A stretch of 64,000 bases of DNA from Bacillus salipaludis (GCF_004358205.1 NZ_SMYO01000001.1:372001-436000); one strand, 5' to 3'; positions 1 to 8,787 are shown, numbered from the stretch's first letter. Notes: a model not told the origin generated them from the sequence alone. Numbers and translations are program-made.

Positions 1-42
1 TTGAGATCCTCCAATACTCTTTTCTGCTGCGGTATCCCCCAT
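1..42 (-). CDS. Start of a gene running off the left edge (partial)
   Basis: An ATG at position 42 on the minus strand follows an AGAGGTG ribosome-binding site and opens a frame reading MGDTAAEKSIGGSQ before the window ends. Only 14 codons are visible, so the product cannot be named. It lies downstream of cbpB and is separated from it by a hairpin. The good ribosome-binding site is the main support. Confidence 0.45.
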   Translation of the reverse strand, partial: MGDTAAEKSIGGSQ

Positions 43-72
43 TATAACACCTCTTTTTAAACTCAATAATAT

Positions 73-92
73 AGCTCCCTATCAAGGGAGCT
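73..92. terminator. Hairpin after cbpB
   Basis: A perfect inverted repeat AGCTCCC/GGGAGCT with a 6-base loop lies just beyond the cbpB stop codon. It lacks a strong T-run, so it could be a weak terminator or an attenuating stem before the edge gene. Confidence 0.4.
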
Positions 93-100
93 CTGATCAA

Positions 101-544
101 TTATTTAATAAATCTTTTAACTAAATTGTTTAATTGATTTAATACTGTACTTCTTGGCAAAATTCCTTCAAAAAAACCATCCTCAGATTCAACACAAATG
201 AAAGGTTGATTTACGAGCAGCTCAAGGCATTTTATAATCGATTCGGAAATCTTTACCCGTGAAATATCCGATTTCATGACCTCTTCTACCCGTTTATTCT
301 CCAACTTTTCAAATTCAATCCGTTCCAATCCTAAAATGGAATCCATGATAATCGGCGTACTAATTAACCCGTGGAGCTTATAATGTGGGTCTAAAACAGG
401 AATAGCAGTATATCCACTTTTGGTTAAAACTAATAAAGCATGCTCAAGATTGTTCCCAATCTGAACATGTGCGACCCGCTCGGAAGGGATCATAAAATCT
501 TTTATACTTAATTCTAAAAATTCCCCACTGTGAAGACTTATCAT
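101..544 (-). CDS. cbpB: CBS-domain c-di-AMP-binding protein CbpB (YkuL)
   Basis: A 147-residue cytoplasmic protein made of two CBS motifs (about residues 15-70 and 80-140). Its length and the run HVQIGNNLEHALLVLTKSGY match the Bacillus CbpB/YkuL family closely. In Bacillus and Listeria, CbpB binds c-di-AMP; the ligand-free form activates the (p)ppGpp synthetase Rel, linking potassium/c-di-AMP status to the stringent response. That role is family knowledge, not visible here. The ATG at 544 follows GAGGGG at good spacing. It is last in a co-directional ykuI-ykuJ-cbpB row, as in B. subtilis but without ykuK or abbA between. Confidence 0.9.
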   Translation of the reverse strand: MISLHSGEFLELSIKDFMIPSERVAHVQIGNNLEHALLVLTKSGYTAIPVLDPHYKLHGLISTPIIMDSILGLERIEFEKLENKRVEEVMKSDISRVKISESIIKCLELLVNQPFICVESEDGFFEGILPRSTVLNQLNNLVKRFIK

Positions 545-658
545 GAGCCGAACCCCTCAAATTTTTTGTTTGATTCCTCTTTATTTTACCATAGTTCCTT
601 TGATACTGTACGGTTTTTACATGTTCAAAACCGAAAAAGAAAGGAACCCGAAGGTCCC

Positions 659-895
659 TTATTGAATCAAATCAAAAATTTCAATTGTAATCATATCAAT
701 ATTATCAAATTGATACCGTTTTGGTTTTTCCTTCTCATTGTATACTTCTAATTCAAATGTTTCTGTCTTAGGATGAAACGTTACCTGACACTTGCGCTCG
801 CCATTTACCTCGAAATAACGTTGTGCAGGTTCTCCACCCCCCGATTGTTCCTGAAGGTTTTTTAATCGAGTTAATATACCTTGAAGCTGTGACAT
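659..895 (-). CDS. ykuJ: YkuJ family protein
   Basis: A 78-residue protein matching YkuJ: it starts MSQLQGILTRLKNLQE, contains RYFEVNGERKC and ends in FDNIDMITIEIFDLIQ. I chose the ATG at 895 because it follows GGAGATAGGCAA and gives the usual family length; the frame is open upstream to 919. YkuJ has a small alpha/beta fold known from structural genomics, with no established biochemical role. It lies between ykuI and cbpB as in B. subtilis, though the gap on each side is over 100 bp. Confidence 0.9.
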   Translation of the reverse strand: MSQLQGILTRLKNLQEQSGGGEPAQRYFEVNGERKCQVTFHPKTETFELEVYNEKEKPKRYQFDNIDMITIEIFDLIQ

Positions 896-1100
896 TTGCC
901 TATCTCCTTTCAAACACAAACAAACTTCCTACATTTATGTTTCTCTTTTGACATGTTTCTATCCAAACGGATTATGGTTTAATTTTAACTACCAAGTTTT
1001 TATATGCCAATATTAAAAGAATAAAATAAGGAACGGCATTTGTCCAAGCAAAATTGGAGGAAAGGAAAAATTTTTTTATTAAAGGGTGCATTAAGTCACA

Positions 1101-2312
1101 TTATAAAAGCTGCTCATGCTCAAATAAATATTGATAAGATATGTCGATAAACAAATATTCTTCGCCATTCATGGGAAAAGAAAAAGTTCGAATCGTTTCA
1201 CCTGTTTCAATATCACTGTATAAATCTGACAAGATTCCTTTTCGCTCATTACGCATTTTGATAATATTTTCTAAAAAATAAGGACGCCAGCTCCAGTTTT
1301 TATTAAGATACTGTGCTTGAGTTATCCAGTCATTTTTTTCTTTAAAGATATTAACCGATTTTTGAAAGCCATCTTCATCACATACATACATTCTGAAGGC
1401 GATTTGATCCAATTCTTTTATCAAAGCTTGAAATAAATCCTCATAACTTGTCTTCCTGTTTTTTATAACAATTTCCTGAACTTTAATTTGAAAAAACTCG
1501 GCGGTCGTATATACCGCTTCTAATTTTCTTTTTTCATATGAAATAAAGTCGTGGAATTTCTCTTTTAATCGTTCTTTTAACATATCCCCTTGAATAAATT
1601 CTGCCTCTGGCGGATGGAGATAATATCCTTGATAGTATCTTCCCCCATTTTTCCAGGCAAATTGGAGCTGATAACTCATTTCAATATTTTCAAACAATAA
1701 TGTTGCCCCGATTTTCCGGGCCAATAATGACAGAGTAAATAATACGTCATTAAAATTCGTTCCAGTTGACGTTGATTTTAAAGCTTCTAGATTGACCTTC
1801 AAAATATCAGGTTCTATTTCTCCAATTCGCTGAAAATAATTTTTTGCACTATCAATCCTGGCAATCGCAATTTGGATCCCATACGTACGATAGTATTGCA
1901 GTAAGTGATCTAATTGATCGAAATCCCCTGTATAATTTTGTTCCGATATTTCAAGAACAATTCTGCTCAATCGAATTCCTCTTTTTTCAAATTCTAAAAG
2001 CTCTTGTAAAAATGGTTCGCCATGTCCATACATTAATAAATCAGCATTTCGATTTAAAAAAATCTTGACATGATCATCCAAATTAAGTGCTTTTTCTAAT
2101 GCCTTACTTACCACAATTTGGTCTACTTCAAATTTATATTCATCCGGAATCTGATCATCCTGAAAAAAGGGTCCTAAGCTAATGATGTTCCCTTCTGACT
2201 TATATCTTCCCAATACTTCATATGCGACCACACTATGTTCTTCCGCACTAAAAATTGGTTGAAAAAAAGGAATGACATTTTCAAGATCCGCTAGGATATC
2301 CAATGCATCCAT
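1101..2312 (-). CDS. ykuI: EAL-domain c-di-GMP receptor-like protein YkuI
   Basis: A 403-residue protein with an N-terminal EAL-type domain (about 1-245) and a C-terminal PAS-like/Cache-like domain. It matches YkuI over its length (AYEVLGR, LGPFFQ, GGRYYQGYYL, NWSWRPYFLENI). B. subtilis YkuI binds c-di-GMP in crystals but has no clear phosphodiesterase activity. Several metal/catalytic positions depart from active EAL enzymes: EAL reads EVL, the DDFG loop reads ARIDS, the KID motif reads KVN, and EGVE reads ENIE. A receptor or inactive role is therefore more likely than an active enzyme (inference). The ATG at 2312 follows GGAGGG. Confidence 0.9.
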   Translation of the reverse strand: MDALDILADLENVIPFFQPIFSAEEHSVVAYEVLGRYKSEGNIISLGPFFQDDQIPDEYKFEVDQIVVSKALEKALNLDDHVKIFLNRNADLLMYGHGEPFLQELLEFEKRGIRLSRIVLEISEQNYTGDFDQLDHLLQYYRTYGIQIAIARIDSAKNYFQRIGEIEPDILKVNLEALKSTSTGTNFNDVLFTLSLLARKIGATLLFENIEMSYQLQFAWKNGGRYYQGYYLHPPEAEFIQGDMLKERLKEKFHDFISYEKRKLEAVYTTAEFFQIKVQEIVIKNRKTSYEDLFQALIKELDQIAFRMYVCDEDGFQKSVNIFKEKNDWITQAQYLNKNWSWRPYFLENIIKMRNERKGILSDLYSDIETGETIRTFSFPMNGEEYLFIDISYQYLFEHEQLL

Positions 2313-2468
2313 TTACTTGCCCTCCAAAAAAGATTTTTCTCATTATACCATACCAATATATACAATACGCAGAAAAGCCTTCTCACGTTCGTTTCCAACA
2401 GGATACCATCATATAAGAAGAGATACAATCACACCCTAAATTCAAGTCCATTTAAAGGGGGAGAAGTA

Positions 2469-3284
2469 TTGAAGAAGCTTTTTGCTTTGGCCACCATTCT
2501 TCCATTGCTTGGATGCAGTAATTTAGATGATGATACCCTTTCAAATAGAACAAAAAAAACGGCCCCAGCCGCTGTTATTGAAAGAAACAATCAGGTAAAA
2601 ATGCAAAATATTAACTCAACCGGCGTATTAAATGAAATGATACCAATACAAGCAAAACAATCGAAGCCTGCAAATGTAAACCCTAAAAAAGCTTCACAAC
2701 TGCTTAATGTACCTCTAATTAGGCAAAACCCTGAATTAAGGTATGGATGTGAAGTCACCAGCCTTACAATGGTTCTCCAATATGCAGGTGTCAAAACGGA
2801 TAAAATGGAGCTCTACCGCCTGATTAAAAAGGATTCCGACCCGCTCGTAAAAACGAATGGTGATATTCGGAGGTGGGGAAATCCCGCAGAAGGATTTGTT
2901 GGTGATATGACAGGAAAGACCCCGGGCTATGCAGTTTTTGATCGTCCAATGGTTCAATTAATTAATCAAAAGCTACCCGGTCGGGCAATTAATTTAACAA
3001 ATCAGCCTTTTGAACGGGTATTACAGCATGTTTCAGATGGATATCCTGTCGTTGTTTGGACAACTGGAGATTATAGGCTTCCAGACCGCTGGGAGTCATG
3101 GTATCATGGGCAACAATACATTAAAACGCCTTTAGACCTCCATGCGGTGGTACTCGTTGGATACGATAGGAATTTCGTCTATTTAAATGACCCATTATCA
3201 GGTAGAAAACAAGTAAGAGTTGGTAAAGATCGATTTATTTCCTCCTGGAAAGCATTGAATTGCCGGGCAGTTAGTTATAAATAA
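2469..3284 (+). CDS. C39-like cysteine peptidase lipoprotein (YvpB-type)
   Basis: A 271-residue secreted protein. Residues 1-16 form a lipoprotein signal with lipobox LLGC, so it should be anchored outside the membrane by a lipidated cysteine. A low-complexity linker leads to a Peptidase_C39_2-type domain (about 85-270). The likely catalytic Cys is in RYGCEVTSLTMVLQYAG, the His in DLHAVVLVGYD and the Asn/Asp in YLNDPLSG. It starts at TTG, placed correctly after GGGGGAG. The substrate is unknown; relatives such as YvpB are uncharacterised. It is divergent from ykuI and ends in a strong terminator. Confidence 0.8.
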   Translation: MKKLFALATILPLLGCSNLDDDTLSNRTKKTAPAAVIERNNQVKMQNINSTGVLNEMIPIQAKQSKPANVNPKKASQLLNVPLIRQNPELRYGCEVTSLTMVLQYAGVKTDKMELYRLIKKDSDPLVKTNGDIRRWGNPAEGFVGDMTGKTPGYAVFDRPMVQLINQKLPGRAINLTNQPFERVLQHVSDGYPVVVWTTGDYRLPDRWESWYHGQQYIKTPLDLHAVVLVGYDRNFVYLNDPLSGRKQVRVGKDRFISSWKALNCRAVSYK

Positions 3285-3298
3285 ATGCAATGAATTGT

Positions 3299-3328
3299 GA
3301 GATGCCAAATTTTTGGTATCTCTTTTTT
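3299..3328 (+). terminator. Terminator of the C39 lipoprotein gene
   Basis: GAGATGCCAAA pairs with TTTGGTATCTC and is followed by a T-run, 15 bases after the stop codon. Confidence 0.85.
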
Positions 3329-3449
3329 ATGAATAATTGTCCAAGTTTTGAATATTAACGTATTAAGCAGCCGTAAAAGATCTTTTTGTTAAAAACACTT
3401 GCTTTCTTTGCCAATTTTAAAGAAAATACGAAATGACGTTTATTTTTAA

Positions 3450-3629
3450 GGCTGTGTTAAAGTACAATGTTTTAACCATGTTGATTGGAGCGGAAGACAC
3501 GAAGACCCCTGTGGGAGTACGGGGCAGGGGAGAGACTGCGCAGGAGCATAAACGGCGAGGAGGCTCCCCGGACCGCCCGCGAACCGCTTGTGCCTGGAGC
3601 GGAAATCAACTGACTAGTTTAACACAGCC
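3450..3629 (+). repeat. MITE-like interspersed repeat, copy A
   Basis: A 180-bp, comparatively GC-rich element with perfect 12-bp terminal inverted repeats, GGCTGTGTTAAA and TTTAACACAGCC. Inside is a second nested pair of ends, GTTGATTGGAGCGG and GGAGCGGAAATCAAC. Related copies lie at 22544-22661, 35692-35934 and 50216-50418. It fills the gap between the lipoprotein gene and ykuE. Open frames inside it are artefacts of its composition. Confidence 0.8.
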
Positions 3630-3657
3630 ATTTTAAAAAAATAAAAAGTGAGGTGGA

Positions 3658-4539
3658 ATGGAAGAAAAGATGCAAACAAAAATGACAAGAAGATTCCTTT
3701 TAAAGCGTTCATTCGGTGCATTCCTCACAATCTTCGGCCTTAGTTCAGGAGGATATTTTTATGCCAACCGGATTGAACCTTCCCTGCTAGACGCTAATAA
3801 CCTGGAAATCAAACATCCCTTAATCCCAAAAAGCTTTGACGGAAAAAGGATTATTCAATTTAGTGACACCCACTTGGGCTTTCAATATAATCTCCATCAG
3901 CTAAAAAAACTAATGACAAAAATTAATAACCTCAATCCTGATCTCATTCTTTTTACAGGAGATTTAATGGATGAACCGAATCGATATAATAAGATGAATC
4001 AAATTATTCCACTCTTGAAGCAGTTAAATGCTCCACTTGGAAAGTTCTGTATTTTTGGCAACCATGATCATGGGGGTTATGGCACTGACATTTATCGGAA
4101 TATTATGGAGGCAGGAAATTTTACAGTCTTATTGAATGAATCTAAATCCATTAAACTAGAAGATGGTACGAGCATCTATTTAATTGGAGTAGATGATGCG
4201 ATGTTAGGAAAACCCAATATCGCCTTAGCTTCAAGTCATATACCCAACAATAGGTTTAAAATTTTATTATCACATGCTCCCGACCTTGCGGATACCGCAT
4301 CACAGTACCCAATACAATGGCAGATCAGCGGACATAGTCATGGAGGTCAAGTGAAAATTCCGTTTTTAGGGGCACTTGTTACCCCGCCTTTTGCCCAAAT
4401 TTACACTGAGGGACTGTATTCAATTGGGAATCTTACTTTATATGTTAATAGAGGAATTGGAACAACACGTCTCCCTTTTCGTTTTATGGCCAAGCCAGAA
4501 CTAACCATTTTCACACTAAGATATGAAAAAGCTATATAA
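3658..4539 (+). CDS. ykuE: Tat-secreted metallophosphoesterase YkuE
   Basis: A 293-residue protein with an N-terminal twin-arginine signal (TRRFLLKRSF and a hydrophobic stretch to about residue 32), then a calcineurin-like metallophosphoesterase domain. All metal-binding blocks are present: FSDTHLG, TGDLMD, GNHDHGG, SHAPD and SGHSHGGQ. B. subtilis YkuE is a wall-bound Tat substrate whose physiological phosphoester is not settled. The ATG at 3658 follows GAGGTGG very closely; the in-frame ATG at 3670 is an alternative. It stands alone between repeat copy A and its own terminator. Confidence 0.88.
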   Translation: MEEKMQTKMTRRFLLKRSFGAFLTIFGLSSGGYFYANRIEPSLLDANNLEIKHPLIPKSFDGKRIIQFSDTHLGFQYNLHQLKKLMTKINNLNPDLILFTGDLMDEPNRYNKMNQIIPLLKQLNAPLGKFCIFGNHDHGGYGTDIYRNIMEAGNFTVLLNESKSIKLEDGTSIYLIGVDDAMLGKPNIALASSHIPNNRFKILLSHAPDLADTASQYPIQWQISGHSHGGQVKIPFLGALVTPPFAQIYTEGLYSIGNLTLYVNRGIGTTRLPFRFMAKPELTIFTLRYEKAI

Positions 4540-4544
4540 AAAAG

Positions 4545-4578
4545 TCCTTATCTATTTTTAATGGAGATAAGGATTTTT
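4545..4578 (+). terminator. Terminator of ykuE
   Basis: TCCTTATCT pairs with AGATAAGGA across an 11-base loop, followed by TTTTT. Confidence 0.8.
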
Positions 4579-4595
4579 ATTTATTGAAAACTTTT

Positions 4596-4934
4596 TTATT
4601 TTTTCTTAACTAGATATCTTTCCTCAATTTCTAATGCGGGCAGTGGTTTTGAATAATAATACCCTTGTATTTTATGACATTTCGCTTCTGCTAAAAATTC
4701 TACCTGATTTTGATTCTCTACACCTTCAGCTATGACCTCTAATTCTAAACTTTTTCCAAGGTGAATAACCGTGGTTGTAATAGCCATATCCTTTTCGTTT
4801 TTAGGGATTTCCTTAATGAAGGATTGGTCAATTTTTAAAACATCCATTGGGAATTGTTTTAAATAGTTTAATGATGATTCACTTACTTTGTCCGCACTAA
4901 ATTTTGAAGATAGTAGGTTGATTGACTGCTCCAT
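4596..4934 (-). pseudogene. Remnant of an EAL-domain protein (C-terminal part)
   Basis: A 112-codon frame encoding only the last third of an EAL domain: SLNYLKQFPMDVLKIDQSFI, IIHLG-type helix, VIAEGVEN and IQGYYYSKPLP. The segment that should hold the catalytic EAL and DDFGTGYS motifs is missing; the residues before SSLNYLKQF (KFSADKVSE) do not resemble DDFGTGYS. An AGGATGA precedes the ATG at 4934, so it could still be translated, but it cannot be an active phosphodiesterase. I read it as a decayed fragment. Confidence 0.7.
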
Positions 4935-5229
4935 TTTATCATCCTTTAGACATAAAAAGTTCGCATATTTTTACAATAATGTTTTTACATTTGTGTATTT
5001 CTATTTTACAATCTAAATAAGTGAAAATATCGAATTTATTCATTATTCCGGTAAAATTTTCTATTATTTTAGCTTTATGCTGTGAAAGTTAAACCTATAT
5101 TAAATATTATTGGAAATTTTGGCTGGGATTATTTCTTTTTTATTGATATCAATTGTCCTACCCCTTATTTTTCAATTAAAAAATGTGTATAATAAAGATG
5201 CTTTTGAACTACAGAAAGGAGTACTTATT

Positions 5230-5709
5230 TTGAACCCGGACCAGAAACGCCCTCTTACCAAACTTAATTTTACCATCGAAAACCTCTCTCAGGCTGTATT
5301 TATTGTAAATCGCCATGCAAAAACAGCTATTAATCCCAAATTTTTATACAAATTAAAACATGAAGCATTAAAAAAATTAATTGTTGAAGGTAAAGCTAAA
5401 AAAGTAGGACTTCATTTTTCAGAACATCCAAAAAACAGCCAGCAGCAATCTGATGTTTTAGTTGAGTGCGGAAGGTACACATTCCATATTCCTCCGACAA
5501 AATCAGATTTTGCCGAGCTCCCCCATTTAGGGAAGCTAGATGAAAGAGTAAGAAATCCAAAAGCAAATCTTTCACTTAATATTGCAAAAGCATTATTACA
5601 ATCCTATACAGGAATAAAGGAAATCCAGCATTCTCCCTCCAATCCGGGTAACCGCCGCTCCTATCAAAAACCTGTCTTTAAGAAACTGGGAGAAAGATAT
5701 ACGAATTAA
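5230..5709 (+). CDS. ykyB: YkyB family protein
   Basis: A 159-residue basic soluble protein matching YkyB: NLSQAVFIVNRHAKTA, LHFSEHPKNSQQQSDVL, FHIPPTKSDF and a C-terminal KPVFKKLGERY. I chose TTG at 5230 because it follows AGAAAGGAG and gives the family length. The frame is open back to 5110, but that stretch has no ribosome-binding site and would add an implausible hydrophobic leader. Function unknown. It is upstream of patA and ends in its own terminator. Confidence 0.85.
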   Translation: MNPDQKRPLTKLNFTIENLSQAVFIVNRHAKTAINPKFLYKLKHEALKKLIVEGKAKKVGLHFSEHPKNSQQQSDVLVECGRYTFHIPPTKSDFAELPHLGKLDERVRNPKANLSLNIAKALLQSYTGIKEIQHSPSNPGNRRSYQKPVFKKLGERYTN

Positions 5710-5710
5710 G

Positions 5711-5730
5711 GCCGGAGAAGTCCGGCTTTT
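5711..5730 (+). terminator. Terminator of ykyB
   Basis: GCCGGA-GAAG-TCCGGC followed by TTTT, directly after the stop codon. Confidence 0.8.
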
Positions 5731-5833
5731 CATATGCTTAAGCACCCCTAGATGGTAGAATATTGATACATATCCATCTATATTCAAACTGGACTAAAGA
5801 CATATAGGTACAAATGGGAAGGATGAACGAGCT

Positions 5834-6988
5834 ATGGAGCATTTAATCAATCAAAGAGTTAAAGATATTGAAATTTCCGGAATTAGAAAATTTTTTAATA
5901 TGGTTTCTCATATTGAAGATTTAATTTCCCTTACGATTGGACAACCAGATTTCCCTACCCCGGAACATGTAAAACAAGCTGGAATACAGGCCATTGAAGA
6001 AAACTATACATCTTACACCCATAACGCGGGTATGCTTGAATTAAGAAAAGCAGCCTGCACCTTTATGGAAAAGAAATATGGCCTTCATTATCAGCCAGAT
6101 ACGGAAGTAATTGTCACAATGGGGGCCAGTGAAGCAATTGACATAGCGTTCCGAACGATATTAACAGAAGGAACGGAGGTAATTTTGCCAGGTCCCATTT
6201 ATCCTGGATATGAACCGATTATTCGAATGATGGGGGCAACACCTATACATGTGGATGTGACAGAAAATAATTTCCGCTTTACGTTAGAGATGATTAAACC
6301 TCACATTACTGAAAAAACACGATGCATTGTTTTGCCTTATCCATCCAACCCTACAGGGGTGAGCCTCTCTGAAGACGAATTACGGGAAATTGCTGACTTC
6401 TGTAAGAATCAGGATTTCTTTATCCTTGCAGATGAGATATACAGCGAACTAACCTATGAACAGCCCCATAGGTCCATTGCCTCATACCTAAAAGAAAAAA
6501 CAATTGTGATAAATGGTTTATCCAAATCACATTCGATGACAGGTTGGAGAATTGGCCTCTTATTTGCACCAGAGACACTGACCAAACATATTCTAAAGGT
6601 TCATCAATATAATGTGTCCTGTGCGAATTCTATTGCCCAAAAAGCAGCGATTGAGGCCCTTACAGCGGGTATGAATGATGCCCTTCCTATGAAAATGGAA
6701 TATGAGAAAAGAAGAGAGTATGTATTTGATCGGTTAAATGCTATGGGACTTAGCGTTGTGAAACCGGATGGAGCCTTTTATTTTTTCGTACGAATACCGA
6801 AGACCGTAGGGTTAAACAGTTTTGATTTTGCCCTTAATCTTGTGAAGGAAGAAAAAGTAGCTGTCGTACCGGGGAGTGCTTTTTCAGAATATGGAGAAGG
6901 CTATTTCCGTTTGTCTTTCGCCTGTTCAATGGAAACATTAGAAAAAGGTTTAAATGGGGTAGAAAACTATTTAAAAAAGCTGAATTAA
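5834..6988 (+). CDS. patA: Class I/II aminotransferase PatA
   Basis: A 384-residue fold-type I PLP enzyme. It shows the N-terminal SLTIGQPDFPTP, PLPYPSNPTG-type loop, DEIYSEL, the PLP-lysine motif INGLSKSHSMTGWRIG and a C-terminal RLSFACS. The sequence is very close to B. subtilis PatA, assigned as N-acetyl-L,L-diaminopimelate aminotransferase in the acetylase branch of lysine/peptidoglycan precursor synthesis. It is monocistronic between ykyB and a strong bidirectional terminator, as in the B. subtilis neighbourhood. Confidence 0.92.
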   Translation: MEHLINQRVKDIEISGIRKFFNMVSHIEDLISLTIGQPDFPTPEHVKQAGIQAIEENYTSYTHNAGMLELRKAACTFMEKKYGLHYQPDTEVIVTMGASEAIDIAFRTILTEGTEVILPGPIYPGYEPIIRMMGATPIHVDVTENNFRFTLEMIKPHITEKTRCIVLPYPSNPTGVSLSEDELREIADFCKNQDFFILADEIYSELTYEQPHRSIASYLKEKTIVINGLSKSHSMTGWRIGLLFAPETLTKHILKVHQYNVSCANSIAQKAAIEALTAGMNDALPMKMEYEKRREYVFDRLNAMGLSVVKPDGAFYFFVRIPKTVGLNSFDFALNLVKEEKVAVVPGSAFSEYGEGYFRLSFACSMETLEKGLNGVENYLKKLN

Positions 6989-6990
6989 AA

Positions 6991-7029
6991 AGGACACCCT
7001 CACTGCAATAGAGTGAGGGTGTTCCTTTT
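6991..7029. terminator. Bidirectional terminator between patA and the small gene
   Basis: A perfect stem AGGACACCCTCACT over AGTGAGGGTGTTCCT is flanked by A-runs and T-runs, so it can stop transcription from patA and from the opposing small gene. Confidence 0.9.
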
Positions 7030-7207
7030 ATTGGCCTTTATATTCCCCGTTATTCTTTGGTGCTTTTTCTTTCTTTGCTTTATCTTTATGGATTTTATTT
7101 GTTGCAGCTGAACCCATTTCATGAGCAAATTCTTCATTCAGCTGTGATGAATCAAATCCTTTTTTATTTTTTTGCTGGGGATCATTTTTTTTTGTCCGTT
7201 TAGCCAT
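7028..7207 (-). CDS. Small lysine-rich protein with a SASP-like EFAHE motif
   Basis: A 59-residue, highly charged protein (11 Lys by my count) beginning MAKRTKKNDPQQKNKKGFD and containing NEEFAHEMG. The start is fixed by an AGGAGG-type site just upstream (GGAGGAATTGCAAAA). I do not recognise the family. The E-F-A-x-E-[FM] core resembles the germination-protease (GPR) recognition site of small acid-soluble spore proteins. Two tiny genes at 50525-50826 share the same core. A spore role is inference. Confidence 0.6.
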   Translation of the reverse strand: MAKRTKKNDPQQKNKKGFDSSQLNEEFAHEMGSAATNKIHKDKAKKEKAPKNNGEYKGQ

Positions 7208-7275
7208 TTTTGCAATTCCTCCTATAAATAATTCTCTTTTAGTTTCTATTTAGAGAAGGAATTTATTCGATACCT

Positions 7276-8154
7276 TTAGTTCTTCCAGTATTTATACAAT
7301 GCTTGAGTTCCGCTGTTTTCTTCACCTTTTTCAGCTAATTGTTCATAAAGGGATTTAGCCAATGACAGACCCGGGGCGTCCATTCCCATTTGTTCTGCTT
7401 CATCAAGGGCAATTTTCATATCCTTAATGAAATGCTTTATGTAAAACCCTGGCTCAAAATTTCCATTCAGCATTCTTGGGGCAAGATTACTTAGAGACCA
7501 ACTCCCAGCAGCCCCAGTTGAAATGCTTTTTAGTACAGTGTCAGGGTTCAATCCTGCTTTTTCTGCATAGATGATCGCTTCACATACCCCAATCATATTG
7601 GAAGCAATCGCAATTTGGTTACATGCTTTTGTATGCTGCCCTGCCCCTGCCTCTCCTTGGTAGACAATGTTCGTTCCAAGGTGCTCGAGTATCGGACGAA
7701 CCGCATCAAAAGCTTCCCGCTCACCGCCAGCCATAATCGAGAGCTTTGCTTCTTTTGCTCCGACATCCCCGCCTGAAACAGGAGCATCAATGGCCTGGAT
7801 TCCCTTCTTCTTAGCAGCCTCATATATTTCTTTGGCAAGCGAAGGAGCAGAAGTCGTCATATCGATTAGATAACTTCCTGCTTTAGCGTGGGCAATTAGT
7901 CCATCCTCACCAAAATAAACTTCCTCCACGTCCTTCGGATAACCGACAATCGTAAAAATAACTTGGGCTTTCTCAGCCGCATCTTGGGGATTTCCAGCCC
8001 ATGTCGCACCTTTTTCCAAAAGGTCTGTAGCTTTTTCCTTTGTTCTCGAATAAACAACTACAGGGAATCCCGCATTTAATAAATGGCTTGCCATACTTTT
8101 TCCCATCACGCCTATTCCAATAAATCCGATTACCGTATTTTCTGGAGTTAACAA
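7276..8154 (-). CDS. ykwC: Beta-hydroxyacid dehydrogenase family protein YkwC
   Basis: A 292-residue NAD(P)-dependent enzyme of the 3-hydroxyisobutyrate dehydrogenase family. The Rossmann motif is GFIGIGVMGKSMA; the substrate motif is DAPVSGGDVGAKEA; the catalytic lysine lies in GQHTKACNQ. B. subtilis YkwC reduces or oxidises small beta-hydroxyacids, but its physiological substrate is not firmly known. It starts at TTG, preceded by GAGGAGAGGA. It stands alone, convergent with nothing, in the same order next to patA as expected for this region. Confidence 0.85.
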   Translation of the reverse strand: MLTPENTVIGFIGIGVMGKSMASHLLNAGFPVVVYSRTKEKATDLLEKGATWAGNPQDAAEKAQVIFTIVGYPKDVEEVYFGEDGLIAHAKAGSYLIDMTTSAPSLAKEIYEAAKKKGIQAIDAPVSGGDVGAKEAKLSIMAGGEREAFDAVRPILEHLGTNIVYQGEAGAGQHTKACNQIAIASNMIGVCEAIIYAEKAGLNPDTVLKSISTGAAGSWSLSNLAPRMLNGNFEPGFYIKHFIKDMKIALDEAEQMGMDAPGLSLAKSLYEQLAEKGEENSGTQALYKYWKN

Positions 8155-8215
8155 ATTTATCTTCCTCTCCTCATTTTACCTCTATTTTAGCACTAAATTT
8201 CTTTGAAAGTATTGA

Positions 8216-8250
8216 AAAAGACCAGGTCATTTTTCTTGACCCGGTCCCCG
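8216..8250 (-). terminator. Terminator of the 8317-8787 lipoprotein gene
   Basis: On the minus strand GACCGGGTCA pairs with TGACCTGGTC, followed by TTTTT. Confidence 0.75.
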
Positions 8251-8316
8251 CGCTAAAATCTCCAAATTTATGCACATATTTATTGTATCCACCCTGACGA
8301 AAAGTTAATCTTCACT

Positions 8317-8787
8317 TTAGAGCTCCGAAGAAAAATTAGTTAGGTAAGCACGCCCAAAAACCTCTTGATTGTTGAATACTTCTATTGATACAGCATTCTT
8401 ATTTTCAATCATATTTTCTAATTCATGGATATGTAAGTCTTTTTTTAAGGGAATAGGGTCCATAAAAATATATTTTTCACTTCGCCCCACATCTAAAAAT
8501 TCTCCATTAATGACCTGTTCTTCACCATATACAATTTCTCTTTGACCAATAGCTGCTGCTAGTTTATCATCATGGATGGCCACTTTAACCTTATATAATT
8601 GGCGGTCATTTAATATTTGGTCATTTATGCGAAAACGAAACTGAAGCTCATTATTTTTTGTTAATAAGGCATCCGCAAATCGGTTGACAATTAGTTCATC
8701 AGAAAATTGCAGCCCGCATCCAGTTAAAAAAGATGTACTGAGGATTCCAATTGATAATAATAACAGCATCCGCAATTTTTTCAGCAT
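8317..8787 (-). CDS. Small lipoprotein of unknown function
   Basis: A 156-residue protein with a typical lipoprotein signal: basic MLKKLR, a hydrophobic core and lipobox LTGC at about residue 24. The mature part (about 132 residues) is mixed alpha/beta in character with no motif I recognise. It should face the outside of the membrane. The ATG follows GGGAGTGTTAGG. It is monocistronic, upstream of ykwC. Confidence 0.7.
   Translation of the reverse strand: MLKKLRMLLLLSIGILSTSFLTGCGLQFSDELIVNRFADALLTKNNELQFRFRINDQILNDRQLYKVKVAIHDDKLAAAIGQREIVYGEEQVINGEFLDVGRSEKYIFMDPIPLKKDLHIHELENMIENKNAVSIEVFNNQEVFGRAYLTNFSSEL

Noticed and set aside
3433..3636. Open frame through repeat copy A (likewise 35719-35983 and 50120-50460)
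   Set aside because: GC-rich repeat DNA has few stops; the same artefact appears in each copy in different frames.
4596..4934. Functional stand-alone EAL protein
   Set aside because: Catalytic EAL and DDFGTGYS motifs are absent; only the C-terminal third of the domain remains.
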